Shown in pieces: positions 1 through 6,483 of a DNA stretch of 9,756 nt (its first letter is position 1; the number at the start of each line of letters is the position of its first letter). The notes below the pieces were generated by a model. The model was not told the origin of the DNA. It was given only the letters and a program-made list of their open reading frames with translations, and made no database searches. A program made the translations under genes and the position numbers. The stretch comes from Nanobdellota archaeon (lineage in GTDB: Archaea; Nanobdellota; Nanobdellia; Pacearchaeales; GW2011-AR1): NCBI GenBank assembly GCA_018830685.1, contig JAHJRR010000033.1:1-9756 (forward strand). Direction: 5' to 3'.

Positions 1-68
1 AATTAAAAAATATCTTTAATAATATTCTATTCGACGAAACAATTTTTATTTCTTTAAATAAACTTAAT
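1..68 (-). other. AT-rich region after secY, possible oligo-T terminator
   Basis: On the minus strand these 68 bases hold no ATG and no gene. A TTTTTT run (5-10) lies about 60 nt after the secY stop, in an AT-rich context. Archaeal transcription often ends at T tracts without a hairpin, so operon termination here is possible. TTTATTTAAA shortly after the stop could equally be a TATA-like element for a gene further left. Neither is proven. Confidence 0.25.
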
Positions 69-1511
69 TTATTTCATAAACTTTCTCATTGCAGGATGCA
101 TGTCTACTTCGTGTTGCTGTGCAATATTCTGGTAGAATTGGAACATAATCATAATCACTAGAAGAATAGCCGTACCTGAGACGAGGGCTCCAACCATGTT
201 TGCAATTGCCCCTAGGAATCCTATCGCTAGTCCACCCATTACTGTAAGAGGCATAACGTATCTTTCAAGAACACTCTCTAAAATCCTTTCGTCCTGTCTA
301 AAACCAGAGATTTGCAGACCCGAAGACATAATCTTACGCGCCTGATCACGAGCTCCCATACCTGATGATTTAACCCAGAAGACAGCAAATATTGTGGAGA
401 AGAACATGAAGAATAGTATGTGAATCAATCCCTGCAGTAAGTGGATTGGAAGCAAACCCCCTCTGATAATAAGTTCCAAAAGATTTGTAGTACCTATCCA
501 GTACGCAAGACCCGCGACGGGTTGTCCCTCAACAAACGTTCCCAAGAATGTAAGATGAGATGCCATACTGGCCCTTCCCACACATTGCTCTGCGAGCCCA
601 TTAATACAAGGAGCTGCGGCATTACTGATAAGTCCCCCGAATAGTTGAATGTTCGCGACAAGAGCTGCAGTTAGGATAACTGGGATAACCGAAGCATAGA
701 AAAATGCCAAAGGCCACTTAATACCATATCCCCTAATTCTTCCAAATGATAATGGGATTTCGACTTTTAGTGACTGTGCCCAAACCACAACAAAGAATAT
801 TAAAAGCGTAACTAAAATTGCGGCCCCTGCAGATAACAATTCAATCGGGAATTGATTAATCACAGACTGTATTAAAACAAACACCCTTCCAGTACAAGGA
901 ATATTCTTAAAATCAAAAAGGCAGTTCCTTCCCTGCTGGTCTATGAACTGGAATGCTGCCGTGAACAATTGTCTGCTAACACCTGCTGCAATGAAGAGAC
1001 TAACACCAGAACCGAAACCCCACTTTGTCGTCAGCTCGTCCATATAAAATATAACAACTCCTCCAAGAATCAATTGGAAAATCAAGAGTGGTGTAAAACC
1101 CACAGCCGCCTGCAATCCCCCCATAAGGACATAAACAAGAGCTTCAAAAATTATGAAGAAGAAAACAAGTAACTTCTGGATACCCTGGAAGAATCTTTTA
1201 CCTTCATGAGTAGTCGTATCTATGTCGATTATTCCTGAACCTGTAAGAAGCTGGAGAATAATCGAAGCCATAACGATTGGACCAATACCTAATGAAATTA
1301 TGCTTCCAAATTCTGCAGCAAGCACGACAGAAAGAAACTCGAAATTTGCCAAAGCATTTTCAGTAAGACCAAAAAGGGGAATATTGGAAAGAACGAAGAA
1401 AGAGAAAAGAACTATGAGCGTCCACTTAATCTTCTCGTTGAACGCGAGTTTTTTCTCCTCTGGTTTTTTTATCTCCGGAATAAAGCTGAATATGTCTCTT
1501 AGATTTATCAT
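69..1511 (-). CDS. secY: Protein translocase subunit SecY
   Basis: This 480-residue protein is the pore subunit of the Sec channel in the cytoplasmic membrane. Ten membrane spans are visible, near 29-49, 72-90, 112-132, 141-157, 165-185, 222-247, 268-290, 352-379, 418-440 and 443-462. Family motifs include GPIVMASIILQLL followed by the plug-side region, GFGSGVSLFIAAG (165-177), the cytoplasmic 6/7 loop VEIPLSFGRIRGYGIKWPL and the 8/9 loop SSGMGARDQARKIMSSGLQISGFR. It is longer than M. jannaschii SecY (about 436) because of extracytoplasmic loops 5/6 and 7/8. These hold the only four cysteines, C197/C206 and C302/C310. The 29 nt before the ATG have no Shine-Dalgarno sequence. Membrane-protein secretion genes normally end this operon. 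Confidence 0.97.
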   Translation of the reverse strand: MINLRDIFSFIPEIKKPEEKKLAFNEKIKWTLIVLFSFFVLSNIPLFGLTENALANFEFLSVVLAAEFGSIISLGIGPIVMASIILQLLTGSGIIDIDTTTHEGKRFFQGIQKLLVFFFIIFEALVYVLMGGLQAAVGFTPLLIFQLILGGVVIFYMDELTTKWGFGSGVSLFIAAGVSRQLFTAAFQFIDQQGRNCLFDFKNIPCTGRVFVLIQSVINQFPIELLSAGAAILVTLLIFFVVVWAQSLKVEIPLSFGRIRGYGIKWPLAFFYASVIPVILTAALVANIQLFGGLISNAAAPCINGLAEQCVGRASMASHLTFLGTFVEGQPVAGLAYWIGTTNLLELIIRGGLLPIHLLQGLIHILFFMFFSTIFAVFWVKSSGMGARDQARKIMSSGLQISGFRQDERILESVLERYVMPLTVMGGLAIGFLGAIANMVGALVSGTAILLVIMIMFQFYQNIAQQHEVDMHPAMRKFMK

Positions 1512-1540
1512 TCTATTTTTCTATGAATTAAAACCACTTT

Positions 1541-2011
1541 TTATTTCTTGGGTTTTTTACTTTTCTTAGGAAGCACAATTTCTCCACCCACTTTTTTAAC
1601 CTGTTCAATTGCCTTCGTAGAAGCCTCTCTTGCAGTAATAACCATCTTGTTCTTAACAATATAATTCTTTGGGCCACATAAAATCTTGTGGTCGCTAAGT
1701 CCAATAGTCCAAGAACCTCCAGCCTCCTTACCATATTCGTTAAGATTAGTTTCAATATCTTTCAAGTTAACAACCTTGTCCTTATCTTTTGCAGTACCCT
1801 TGCTAGTAATTCCCTGCTTACCAAAATAATTTCCTCCATAAAGTTTTGTAATAAGAGTTATCTTCTGACCACTTCTTTTACCAGAGCCAGACATTCCTCC
1901 CCCTCCATGGTGCCCAGATTTCTTCCTCTTCTTTCTAGCTCCACCTCCATTAGTTGAACTCCCAGCCATTCTTGTGTTCTTCTTTCTCTTCTTGGATTTC
2001 CCTAGTGTCAT
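1541..2011 (-). CDS. rpl15: Large-subunit ribosomal protein uL15 (L15)
   Basis: This 156-residue protein is the usual archaeal length. The Gly/Lys/Arg-rich N-terminal tail (KSKKRKKNTRMAGSSTNGGGARKKRKKSGHHGGGGMSGSGKR) threads into 23S rRNA. The globular part has LYGGNYFGKQGI, the strand VVNLKDIE and KNKMVITAREASTKAIEQVKKVGGEIVLP (about 120-148), all family-typical. The start is fixed by the TAATG overlap with uL30 and the GGAGAGG Shine-Dalgarno sequence 8 nt upstream. It is followed by a 29-nt spacer and then secY, the standard archaeal order. Confidence 0.96.
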   Translation of the reverse strand: MTLGKSKKRKKNTRMAGSSTNGGGARKKRKKSGHHGGGGMSGSGKRSGQKITLITKLYGGNYFGKQGITSKGTAKDKDKVVNLKDIETNLNEYGKEAGGSWTIGLSDHKILCGPKNYIVKNKMVITAREASTKAIEQVKKVGGEIVLPKKSKKPKK

Positions 2012-2442
2012 TACAGCATCCTCTCCACGAGTTTATTTATGTCTTCCTTATTGTCTCCAAGAACACCCTTAGGGTAACCGAACTTAGTTTTAATTCCCCC
2101 CCTCGCCGGATGCAATCTAAAAAATGGTTTAAGGTTAAGCTCCTCCAATTTAGTTCCCTTGAGGAATTCTTCAGTAGCCTTCTTAGCATCAATTTTCTTC
2201 CCCTTATCTATTGGTTGTCCTCTCTTCTCAATAAGTTTTTCTAAAACATCATTCCTTAGATATCCAAATGCAATGAAGTTCCTAACTTTCTTTATCATTC
2301 CAAGATTCTCTTTCGTTGCAGGAAGAACATTGCATGCATATTTTCTTTTGGTTCTAAGTCGTCCGAATGTTTCTTCAAAATCCTTTCTAAGTCCAACCTG
2401 TCCCCGAATCCTTACAATGCAAATAAATTCTTTTTCAGCCAT
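2011..2442 (-). CDS. rpl30: Large-subunit ribosomal protein uL30 (L30)
   Basis: This 143-residue protein is the archaeal long form of L30, close to the usual 150. Signature parts are ICIVRIRGQVGLRKDFEETFGRLRTKRKYACNVLPATKENLGMIKKVRNFIAFG (7-60), then RGQPIDKGKKIDA and a C-terminal FFRLHPARGGIKTKFGYPKGVLGDN. The ATG lies one base after the uS5 stop (TAAAATG), without a Shine-Dalgarno sequence. The stop shares one base with the uL15 start (TAATG), and GGAGAGG in its last codons is the uL15 ribosome site. Confidence 0.96.
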   Translation of the reverse strand: MAEKEFICIVRIRGQVGLRKDFEETFGRLRTKRKYACNVLPATKENLGMIKKVRNFIAFGYLRNDVLEKLIEKRGQPIDKGKKIDAKKATEEFLKGTKLEELNLKPFFRLHPARGGIKTKFGYPKGVLGDNKEDINKLVERML

Positions 2443-2443
2443 T

Positions 2444-3301
2444 TTAGTTTTTGTTTGTTTTCTTTAGAGCTTCAAAGCAAGCTTTAACGAGGTTAAATGT
2501 CGTTCTTTGCTTACCAAAAGTTTTAGTATAAACATCACTTATTCCAGCAAGCTTTAAAACCTTCTTTAATTCACTTGCTGCTACAAGACCTGTTCCTTGC
2601 GGTGCTGGAATTAATGTGACGCTACAACTTCCTTCCTTACCTGTGACTTTAAATGGAACCGTGTGGGGCAAATCACAAGCACAGTCAAAATCAGAGCAAG
2701 CCCTACGTATCTTTATTACATTAAGTTTAGCTTTTCTAGTTGCCTTATCTCTTGCAGGAAGAGTCTCCTTGGCACGACCCACACCTATACCCACGTGACC
2801 TTTTTCATCTCCAATAACCGCCATTGTAGAAAACATTGCCACATTACCCTCCTTGGTCTTTCTCTGAGTCTGACGCCACGCTCTTCTCTTTCCGCCCCCA
2901 AATTTACCTTTAGCTTGACCAATCAAAATAAGATCTGTTTTAGCATTCATCAAAGTGTCCACAATTTCTTCTTCAAGAATTTTCCTTCCAGAGTCAAGAA
3001 TTTCATCCAGATCTTTCACTGCTTTATTTCTAACTTCAGTACCTAATTTTGTCACAGGCTCCCATGCTGCAAGAGTTTCTGCTCTAAGAACCTCAGGGTC
3101 AACTCTCCCTCTGCCCCTATTTGAATTATCTCTTCGAACAAACTTCTTTTCTCCTTCATCTTTTTTCTCTGGAACTTTCTCTATAAGTTCCTTAGAAACT
3201 GCCTCAGCGTCTTTTGCTTTTTCTTCTGAAGCAACCTCTGAAGTAGTCCCATGAGCCTCGGCAGTCTTTTTAACATCTTCAAACTTTTCTTCTTCAGCCA
3301 T
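2444..3301 (-). CDS. rps5: Small-subunit ribosomal protein uS5 (S5) with long N-terminal tail
   Basis: This 285-residue protein acts in decoding fidelity and mRNA entry. Archaeal S5 is usually about 210-225 residues; the excess is mainly residues 1-65, a charged Glu/Lys/Ala tail ending in RRDNSNRGRGR. The core begins with AWEPVTKLG (79-87). The RNA-binding domain follows, with LILIGQAKGKFGGGKRRAWR and TQRKTKEGN (124-153), an inserted loop relative to many archaea. Next come AVIGDEKGHVGIGVGRAKE and the Cys-bearing RRACSDFDCACDLPHTVPF (Cys202, 207, 209). The end is SVTLIPAPQGTGLVAASELKKVLKLAGI and TKTFGKQRTTFNLVKACFEALKKT. The start at 3301 overlaps uL18 by 8 nt, with AAGG upstream. A later start would remove the tail, but no ATG occurs near residue 65, so the tail is probably real. 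Confidence 0.94.
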   Translation of the reverse strand: MAEEEKFEDVKKTAEAHGTTSEVASEEKAKDAEAVSKELIEKVPEKKDEGEKKFVRRDNSNRGRGRVDPEVLRAETLAAWEPVTKLGTEVRNKAVKDLDEILDSGRKILEEEIVDTLMNAKTDLILIGQAKGKFGGGKRRAWRQTQRKTKEGNVAMFSTMAVIGDEKGHVGIGVGRAKETLPARDKATRKAKLNVIKIRRACSDFDCACDLPHTVPFKVTGKEGSCSVTLIPAPQGTGLVAASELKKVLKLAGISDVYTKTFGKQRTTFNLVKACFEALKKTNKN

Positions 3302-3788
3302 TTTGTACCTTTGATTTAACCTCCTCTACAATTTTTGAACTATCGGTCTTAAGATTTTTTCCTTTTATCCTATCTTCTTCAGGGAAAAGTTTCTCGTCAC
3401 ATGAGACATCAACACCAGCATCTTTTAATCCTTTAAGGAAAGCAAAGAATTTATTTTTCTGAATCTTCTTTATCATACCAATATCACACACTGGCGAAGC
3501 ACCTTTTTTCTCTGAGATGGCTTTTCCAATCAACAATCCCGTAAGGTATGAGGCTGGAACAGATTTCAAACTGCCTTTCATGTTATCTGGCCAACCATAG
3601 CCAATAAGCATCTTGGAACTAACACTTTCCTGAACTGTGTCCTGAGCCTCTTTACTCGTAATGTACTGGGAAATAATATATCTATTAGTTTTTCTAAATG
3701 TAATTCTAGGCCTATCGCTCTTAAGCAACTTCAATCTCTTTGCATAATCTGTCCTATGTTCTTTTCTTCTTCTTCGAAGTGTTTTCAT
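3294..3788 (-). CDS. rpl18: Large-subunit ribosomal protein uL18 (L18)
   Basis: This 164-residue protein binds 5S rRNA together with uL5 in the central protuberance. It is shorter than the common archaeal 190-200. Landmarks are RRRRKEHRTDYAKRLKLLKSDRPRITFRKTNRYI (5-38), IISQYITSKEAQDTVQ, GWPDNMKGSLKSVPASYLTGLLIGKA (70-95) and FFAFLKGLKDAGVDVSCDEKLFPEEDRIKGK (about 114-144). The start is set by the AGGAGG Shine-Dalgarno sequence and the ATGA overlap with the micro-ORF. Its 3' end overlaps uS5 by 8 nt. Confidence 0.95.
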   Translation of the reverse strand: MKTLRRRRKEHRTDYAKRLKLLKSDRPRITFRKTNRYIISQYITSKEAQDTVQESVSSKMLIGYGWPDNMKGSLKSVPASYLTGLLIGKAISEKKGASPVCDIGMIKKIQKNKFFAFLKGLKDAGVDVSCDEKLFPEEDRIKGKNLKTDSSKIVEEVKSKVQNG

Positions 3789-3838
3789 TTGGCATACCTC
3801 CTATGGCGAATGAATGAAAATCGTTGATTTGCTTTCAT
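3785..3838 (-). CDS. 17-residue micro-ORF (leader cistron B) coupled to uL18
   Basis: This 18-codon ORF encodes MKANQRFSFIRHRRYAK. It overlaps eL19 by ATGA on one side and uL18 by ATGA on the other. It is the sister of the ORF at 8797-8850: same length, same junction type at both ends, 10 of 17 residues shared (MKANQRF, an Ile, Arg-Arg) and 43 of 54 bases shared. Its AGG AGG codons for Arg13-Arg14 are the uL18 Shine-Dalgarno sequence (3797-3802), with 8 nt to the ATG. The peptide is strongly basic (six Lys/Arg plus one His), unlike the more hydrophobic sister. eL19 and uL18 are normally adjacent in archaea, so the segment is an insertion. The role is unknown; a coupling leader or regulatory module is the favoured inference, and a tiny functional peptide is possible. 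Confidence 0.6.
   Translation of the reverse strand: MKANQRFSFIRHRRYAK
3797..3802 (-). promoter_or_regulatory. Shine-Dalgarno of uL18 inside the micro-ORF
   Basis: AGGAGG is spaced 8 nt from the uL18 ATG. It is flanked by CATA and TATG, which could pair as a weak 4-bp stem leaving GGAGG in the loop. In the sister leader the same site is held in a stem, so the structure is not shared. Confidence 0.7.
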
Positions 3839-4242
3839 TTTTTCAATCCTCCAATGTGATCTCTAAGGTGAGCTTTACTTCTGAAAACTCTATTCCTTAT
3901 TTTTTTCCGAATGTCATCTGAATCCTCTTTAGTGATATTCCCTTGTTCTTTAACTCCCTTTGTATATTTTCGAAGTTTTCTTGTGGCCAAGACATACGTC
4001 CTCTTCTTTTTCTTAACTTTCTTTCTAACATTTCCCACGCTTCTCTTTGCTTTCTTCTTAAGATTTTTCTTTCTTCCATTAACGTTATTGATAAGTATAG
4101 CGCCATCCTCTTTAAGGTCCCTCATATCTTGCTTAGTTATAGCTTCCTTGATATCTTCCAAACGAGAATCTACAAAAGTTATTCTTTTCTCTCCGACGCC
4201 AAATACCCTCTTAGCCAAACTTTTCTTTTTATTTAGATTCAT
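3835..4242 (-). CDS. rpl19e: Large-subunit ribosomal protein eL19 (L19e)
   Basis: This 135-residue protein is somewhat shorter than the usual archaeal 145-155. The N-terminal domain reads MNLNKKKSLAKRVFGVGEKR, then FVDSRLEDIKEAITKQDMRDLKEDGAILI, which is the standard L19e start. A basic linker follows (GRKKNLKKKAKRSVGNVRKK). The C-terminal helix contains YVLATRKLRKYTKGVKEQGNIT and ends FRSKAHLRDHIGGLKK. A GAGG Shine-Dalgarno sequence lies 9 nt before the ATG, which is inside the end of eL32. The stop overlaps the ATG of the second micro-ORF as ATGA. Its last codons hold that micro-ORF's GGAGG. Confidence 0.95.
   Translation of the reverse strand: MNLNKKKSLAKRVFGVGEKRITFVDSRLEDIKEAITKQDMRDLKEDGAILINNVNGRKKNLKKKAKRSVGNVRKKVKKKKRTYVLATRKLRKYTKGVKEQGNITKEDSDDIRKKIRNRVFRSKAHLRDHIGGLKK
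3848..3852 (-). promoter_or_regulatory. Strong Shine-Dalgarno of the micro-ORF before uL18
   Basis: GGAGG lies 9 nt before the ATG at 3838, inside the last codons of eL19. It supports translation of the micro-ORF. Confidence 0.65.
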
Positions 4243-4603
4243 TTTTTATTTCCTCTAGTGGTTTTTCTTTATTGACTTTTTCAACCCTCACATTTTTAAG
4301 AGCGATTCCTTTTTCTTTAGCAGCGCGAACAAGAATCATTTTCTTTTTTCTCCCAACGTTTCCTACAACAACTAAATCTTTCTTAGAGACCTTCTCAAGG
4401 TCTGCCAAATTTCTAATAGTTACAATCTCCATTCTTTCTGGAGAATTATTCTTGTATCCTATTTTCACAGTTGCAGGTCTACCCGCTCTTTCTTCTCTCA
4501 TCTTATTATGTCTTCCCCTAGGTTTTCTCCAGACTTGTTTTTTCTTTTTTCTTTTTCCTAATTTAGAGTAATTATTCCAAACTCTCTTCAAAAACTTGGG
4601 CAT
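4229..4603 (-). CDS. rpl32e: Large-subunit ribosomal protein eL32 (L32e)
   Basis: This 124-residue archaeal/eukaryotic protein is absent from bacteria. Signature parts are WNNYSKLGKRKKKKQVWRKP, RGRHNKMREERAGRPATVKIGYKN (30-52) and the later VTIRNLADLEKVSKKDLVVVGNVGRKKKMILVRAAKEKGI. The length is close to the family's 125-135. The start overlaps the uL6 stop by one base and has a strong GGGAGGG Shine-Dalgarno sequence 7 nt upstream. The 3' end overlaps the eL19 start by 14 nt, the longest overlap in the window. Confidence 0.96.
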   Translation of the reverse strand: MPKFLKRVWNNYSKLGKRKKKKQVWRKPRGRHNKMREERAGRPATVKIGYKNNSPERMEIVTIRNLADLEKVSKKDLVVVGNVGRKKKMILVRAAKEKGIALKNVRVEKVNKEKPLEEIKNESK

Positions 4604-5145
4604 TATATTTCCCTCCCAGACTTGCTAGTTATGTAAATTCCATCTTGGAAAACTCTTAGATCTCTTCCTCTTATCCTCGTGGCGGTTTCAAAATTGGCCG
4701 CAACCTGCCCCGCAAGCTCTTTACTAGACGATTTCACAATGATAATATCTCCCTTAATTTCTACCTCAACACCTGGCAAAATCTTTGATTTCCTTGGAGT
4801 CTTCTCCCCCAAGAAGTTTTTAATTATTGCCTCATTACCCTTAACTTCCGCAGTCATAGGAAAGTGGCTTGAACATATCTTTAATTGATACTCAAATTTT
4901 TCTTGCACACCCTTAAGCATATTATCTAAATGAGCAACAACAGTGTTTATGATTTTCTTTTCCTTCTTTGTGGCCTTATGGCTTCCAAGTCTAATCTTTC
5001 CATCCTTCATTCCAATCTCAACTTCTCCAAGAATAAACTTCCTAACTTGTTCTCCTTCGCTACCCTTAACACTAACACTAGTTCCATCTATGCTAACCTC
5101 AACACTTTCAGGAATCTCCACCTCTTGGTATATTTCTCTTCTCAT
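4603..5145 (-). CDS. rpl6: Large-subunit ribosomal protein uL6 (L6)
   Basis: This 180-residue protein is made of two repeated alpha/beta domains and binds 23S rRNA near the sarcin-ricin loop. The N-terminal domain shows EVEIPESVEVSIDGTSVSVKG. The middle has INTVVAHLDNMLKGVQEKFEYQLKICSSHFP. The second domain carries IIKNFLGEKTPRKSKILPGVEVEIKGDIIIVKSSSKE and ends with RIRGRDLRVFQDGIYIT, all typical of archaeal L6. The frame is open to 5163, but the ATG at 5145 follows the uS8 stop by one base and matches the family start. The TAA shares one base with the eL32 start (TAATG). A GGGAGGG (4611-4617) in its last codons serves eL32. Confidence 0.96.
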   Translation of the reverse strand: MRREIYQEVEIPESVEVSIDGTSVSVKGSEGEQVRKFILGEVEIGMKDGKIRLGSHKATKKEKKIINTVVAHLDNMLKGVQEKFEYQLKICSSHFPMTAEVKGNEAIIKNFLGEKTPRKSKILPGVEVEIKGDIIIVKSSSKELAGQVAANFETATRIRGRDLRVFQDGIYITSKSGREI

Positions 5146-5146
5146 T

Positions 5147-5527
5147 TTAATAAAAGTAGGCAATCAAACTTCCGCCAGTCCCTCCTTCAATTACTTCTTC
5201 GTGAGACATTATTCCCTTGTTTGTAGAAATAACAATAGTTCCCATATTTCTTGCGGGCAAGTATCTCCTCACATATTTATCAATTCCATCTTTCTTAACA
5301 TAGAATCTTGGCTTGATAGCCTTGCACTCCATGAAATCTCCGAGAGTCACTTCAACAGCTCTATTCTTTGTATTGATTTTATATTTCTTAATAACACCTT
5401 TCTGTTTCATGATTTTCATAATCTCTATCAAGAGGGTCGAGACTCTTGAAATCTCCAAAGTTTCCTTTCGAGCTTTCTTTGCATTTCGAATCATGTTCAA
5501 CGCATCCGCAACAATATCTTGTGACAT
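5147..5527 (-). CDS. rps8: Small-subunit ribosomal protein uS8 (S8)
   Basis: This 126-residue protein binds the central domain of 16S rRNA. Landmarks are DIVADALNMIRNAKKARKE (4-22), the helix TLLIEIMKIMKQKGVIKKY (31-49), the archaeal linker FYVKKDGIDKYVRRYLPARNMGTIVISTNKGIMSHEE (75-111) and the C-terminal GGSLIAYFY. The open frame begins at 5551, but I place the start at 5527. That ATG follows the preceding stop by one base (TAAAATG), a GGAGG (5540-5544) lies 12 nt upstream, and the conserved family start is here. The stop is again one base from the uL6 ATG. Confidence 0.96.
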   Translation of the reverse strand: MSQDIVADALNMIRNAKKARKETLEISRVSTLLIEIMKIMKQKGVIKKYKINTKNRAVEVTLGDFMECKAIKPRFYVKKDGIDKYVRRYLPARNMGTIVISTNKGIMSHEEVIEGGTGGSLIAYFY

Positions 5528-5528
5528 T

Positions 5529-6032
5529 TTATAATTCAACCTCCACGCCATGATTTTTAGTTGAATCTCTATCCGCCCTTTTTAACAACATGCTCAGTTC
5601 AGAGGCTCTTCGGTCTATGTGGGGAAAAGTTCTTTGAACAAGTCTCTTATCTGCTCTTTCTTCTAACAACGCCTCAAGTTCCCTGGTCGCAAGGATGTAT
5701 CTTCCATAGGTTCCTTTAGCAGGAACTGGTAGATTCCAAAAGTATTTTTCATATTCCTGTAAGCTCGAAACCATATCTAAGACTACAAATCCCACGCTGT
5801 CCAAATCTCCTACTTCCAGGTAAGACCGTATGTCTTCATATTTCTTAAGGAAATCTCTCATAAACCTGTGGGGATGCATAGTTACTTGTGCTTGTTCTGG
5901 AAGGACTTCTCTTTCCGCCCCCAGATATCTCCCCAGAGATCCTCTCATCAGATCTGCAAAAGTACTAGCTACTTTATTGGCCATCTCCTCTACATGTTCG
6001 TAACTTGTATCATGGATTGTTTGTTTTTCCAT
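5529..6032 (-). CDS. Unknown 167-residue helical protein between uS14 and uS8
   Basis: I do not recognise this protein. It appears soluble and mostly helical. Amphipathic stretches run at about 12-40 (EHVEEMANKVASTFADLMRG), 53-72 (HPHRFMRDFLKKYEDIRSYL), 76-99 (LDSVGFVVLDMVSSLQEYEKYFW) and 110-151 (GRYILATRELEALLEERADK and onward). There is a Pro-rich break, NLPVPAKGTYG, near 100-110. It has no Cys, no signal peptide and no membrane span. A strong GGAGGT Shine-Dalgarno sequence precedes the ATG, which directly follows the stop of the Cys-rich gene. The stop is one base from the uS8 ATG, and the uS8 Shine-Dalgarno sequence lies in its last codons. Together with the Cys-rich gene it splits the usual uS14-uS8 pair. 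Co-production with ribosomes is likely; function is unknown. Confidence 0.72.
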   Translation of the reverse strand: MEKQTIHDTSYEHVEEMANKVASTFADLMRGSLGRYLGAEREVLPEQAQVTMHPHRFMRDFLKKYEDIRSYLEVGDLDSVGFVVLDMVSSLQEYEKYFWNLPVPAKGTYGRYILATRELEALLEERADKRLVQRTFPHIDRRASELSMLLKRADRDSTKNHGVEVEL

Positions 6033-6251
6033 TTAATCTAGACCTCCATCCGTCAATGCAGCAGATTTTAATCTTTCAGCATATTGGCCAGCCCATCTGC
6101 ATCTTGGCCCACAAGATTCTTCAGGGCAATCTGGATTAACTATAGTCTTTCTTGCATCACATGTCCCTAATCCTAATCTAGCCAATTCCTCTTCTTCACA
6201 GGGTATGAATGCCAGACATGCTCTTCCTGTCTTGTATTTTTCTTCTTCCAT
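6033..6251 (-). CDS. Unknown 72-residue Cys-rich acidic protein between uS14 and uS8
   Basis: I do not recognise this protein. It has six cysteines (12, 18, 31, 42, 47, 51), and the last three form C-x4-C-x3-C in DCPEESCGPRCRW. Acidic residues are frequent (MEEEK, EEEEL) and Lys is rare, opposite to the ribosomal proteins around it. The cysteines could bind zinc or an iron-sulfur cluster, but the spacing fits no family I can name. There is no membrane segment. The ATG follows the uS14 stop by one base, and the TAA directly abuts the next ATG (TAAATG), so it is built into the polycistron. Its last codons contain the Shine-Dalgarno sequence of the following gene. A hand count at 6061-6120 gives 27 of 60 G+C, higher than in most neighbours. 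Confidence 0.7.
   Translation of the reverse strand: MEEEKYKTGRACLAFIPCEEEELARLGLGTCDARKTIVNPDCPEESCGPRCRWAGQYAERLKSAALTDGGLD
6042..6047 (-). promoter_or_regulatory. Strong Shine-Dalgarno of the 167-residue unknown gene
   Basis: GGAGGT within the end of the Cys-rich gene has 10 nt between GGAGG and the ATG at 6032. It supports that start and shows the guest gene has its own ribosome site. Confidence 0.6.
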
Positions 6252-6252
6252 T

Positions 6253-6483
6253 TTAACTATATTTTTTGAAGCCGATCTCCACGGCCATTTCCCTGAAACA
6301 CTGTCGGCATAAATTTAATCCGTATGATTTTATGTGCGCCCCAAACCTACCACATTTCTCGCACTTATTCCTTGCAATTCCAGTCGTCTTCTCCTGCGGT
6401 TTATTGTGCTTGAGGAATTTGTCCTTCTTAACGGGCTTAGTTTTAAGCTGTTTCAATATTTTATTCCAATCACTTGCCGTCAT
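6253..6483 (-). CDS. rps14: Small-subunit ribosomal protein uS14, zinc-binding type, with N-terminal extension
   Basis: This 76-residue protein sits in the head of the small subunit. The zinc-binding core is clear: [25 protein letters not shown], with Cys41, Cys44, Cys59 and Cys62 as two CxxC pairs. It is followed by an A-x-x-I-GFKKYS end, which is typical of archaeal S14. Archaeal S14 is usually 50-56 residues, so about 20 N-terminal residues ([15 protein letters not shown]...) are extra. No later Met is available before residue 66, so the long start is forced unless a non-ATG codon is used. The ATG overlaps the previous stop (ATGA), and the TAA is one base from the next ATG. Confidence 0.94.
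   Translation of the reverse strand: MTASDWNKILKQLKTKPVKKDKFLKHNKPQEKTTGIARNKCEKCGRFGAHIKSYGLNLCRQCFREMAVEIGFKKYS

Noticed and set aside
1528..1755. 75-codon minus-strand frame inside uL15
   Set aside because: It is a frame shadow of the lysine-rich uL15 gene with no family similarity. A similar 69-codon shadow in eL19 (3897-4106) was rejected for the same reason.
3793..3805. CATA-GGAGG-TATG as a regulatory hairpin like that before uL14
   Set aside because: The stem is only four A/T-rich pairs with the Shine-Dalgarno sequence in the loop, too weak to claim as structure.
3785..3838. Micro-ORF as the tiny ribosomal protein eL41
   Set aside because: eL41 is about 25 residues and almost entirely Arg/Lys. 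These peptides have hydrophobic centres and no matching motif.
5528..5551. Earlier ATG for uS8 at 5551 (and similarly 5163 for uL6)
   Set aside because: Both would overlap the upstream gene. The ATGs at 5527 and 5145 follow the stops by one base and match family starts.
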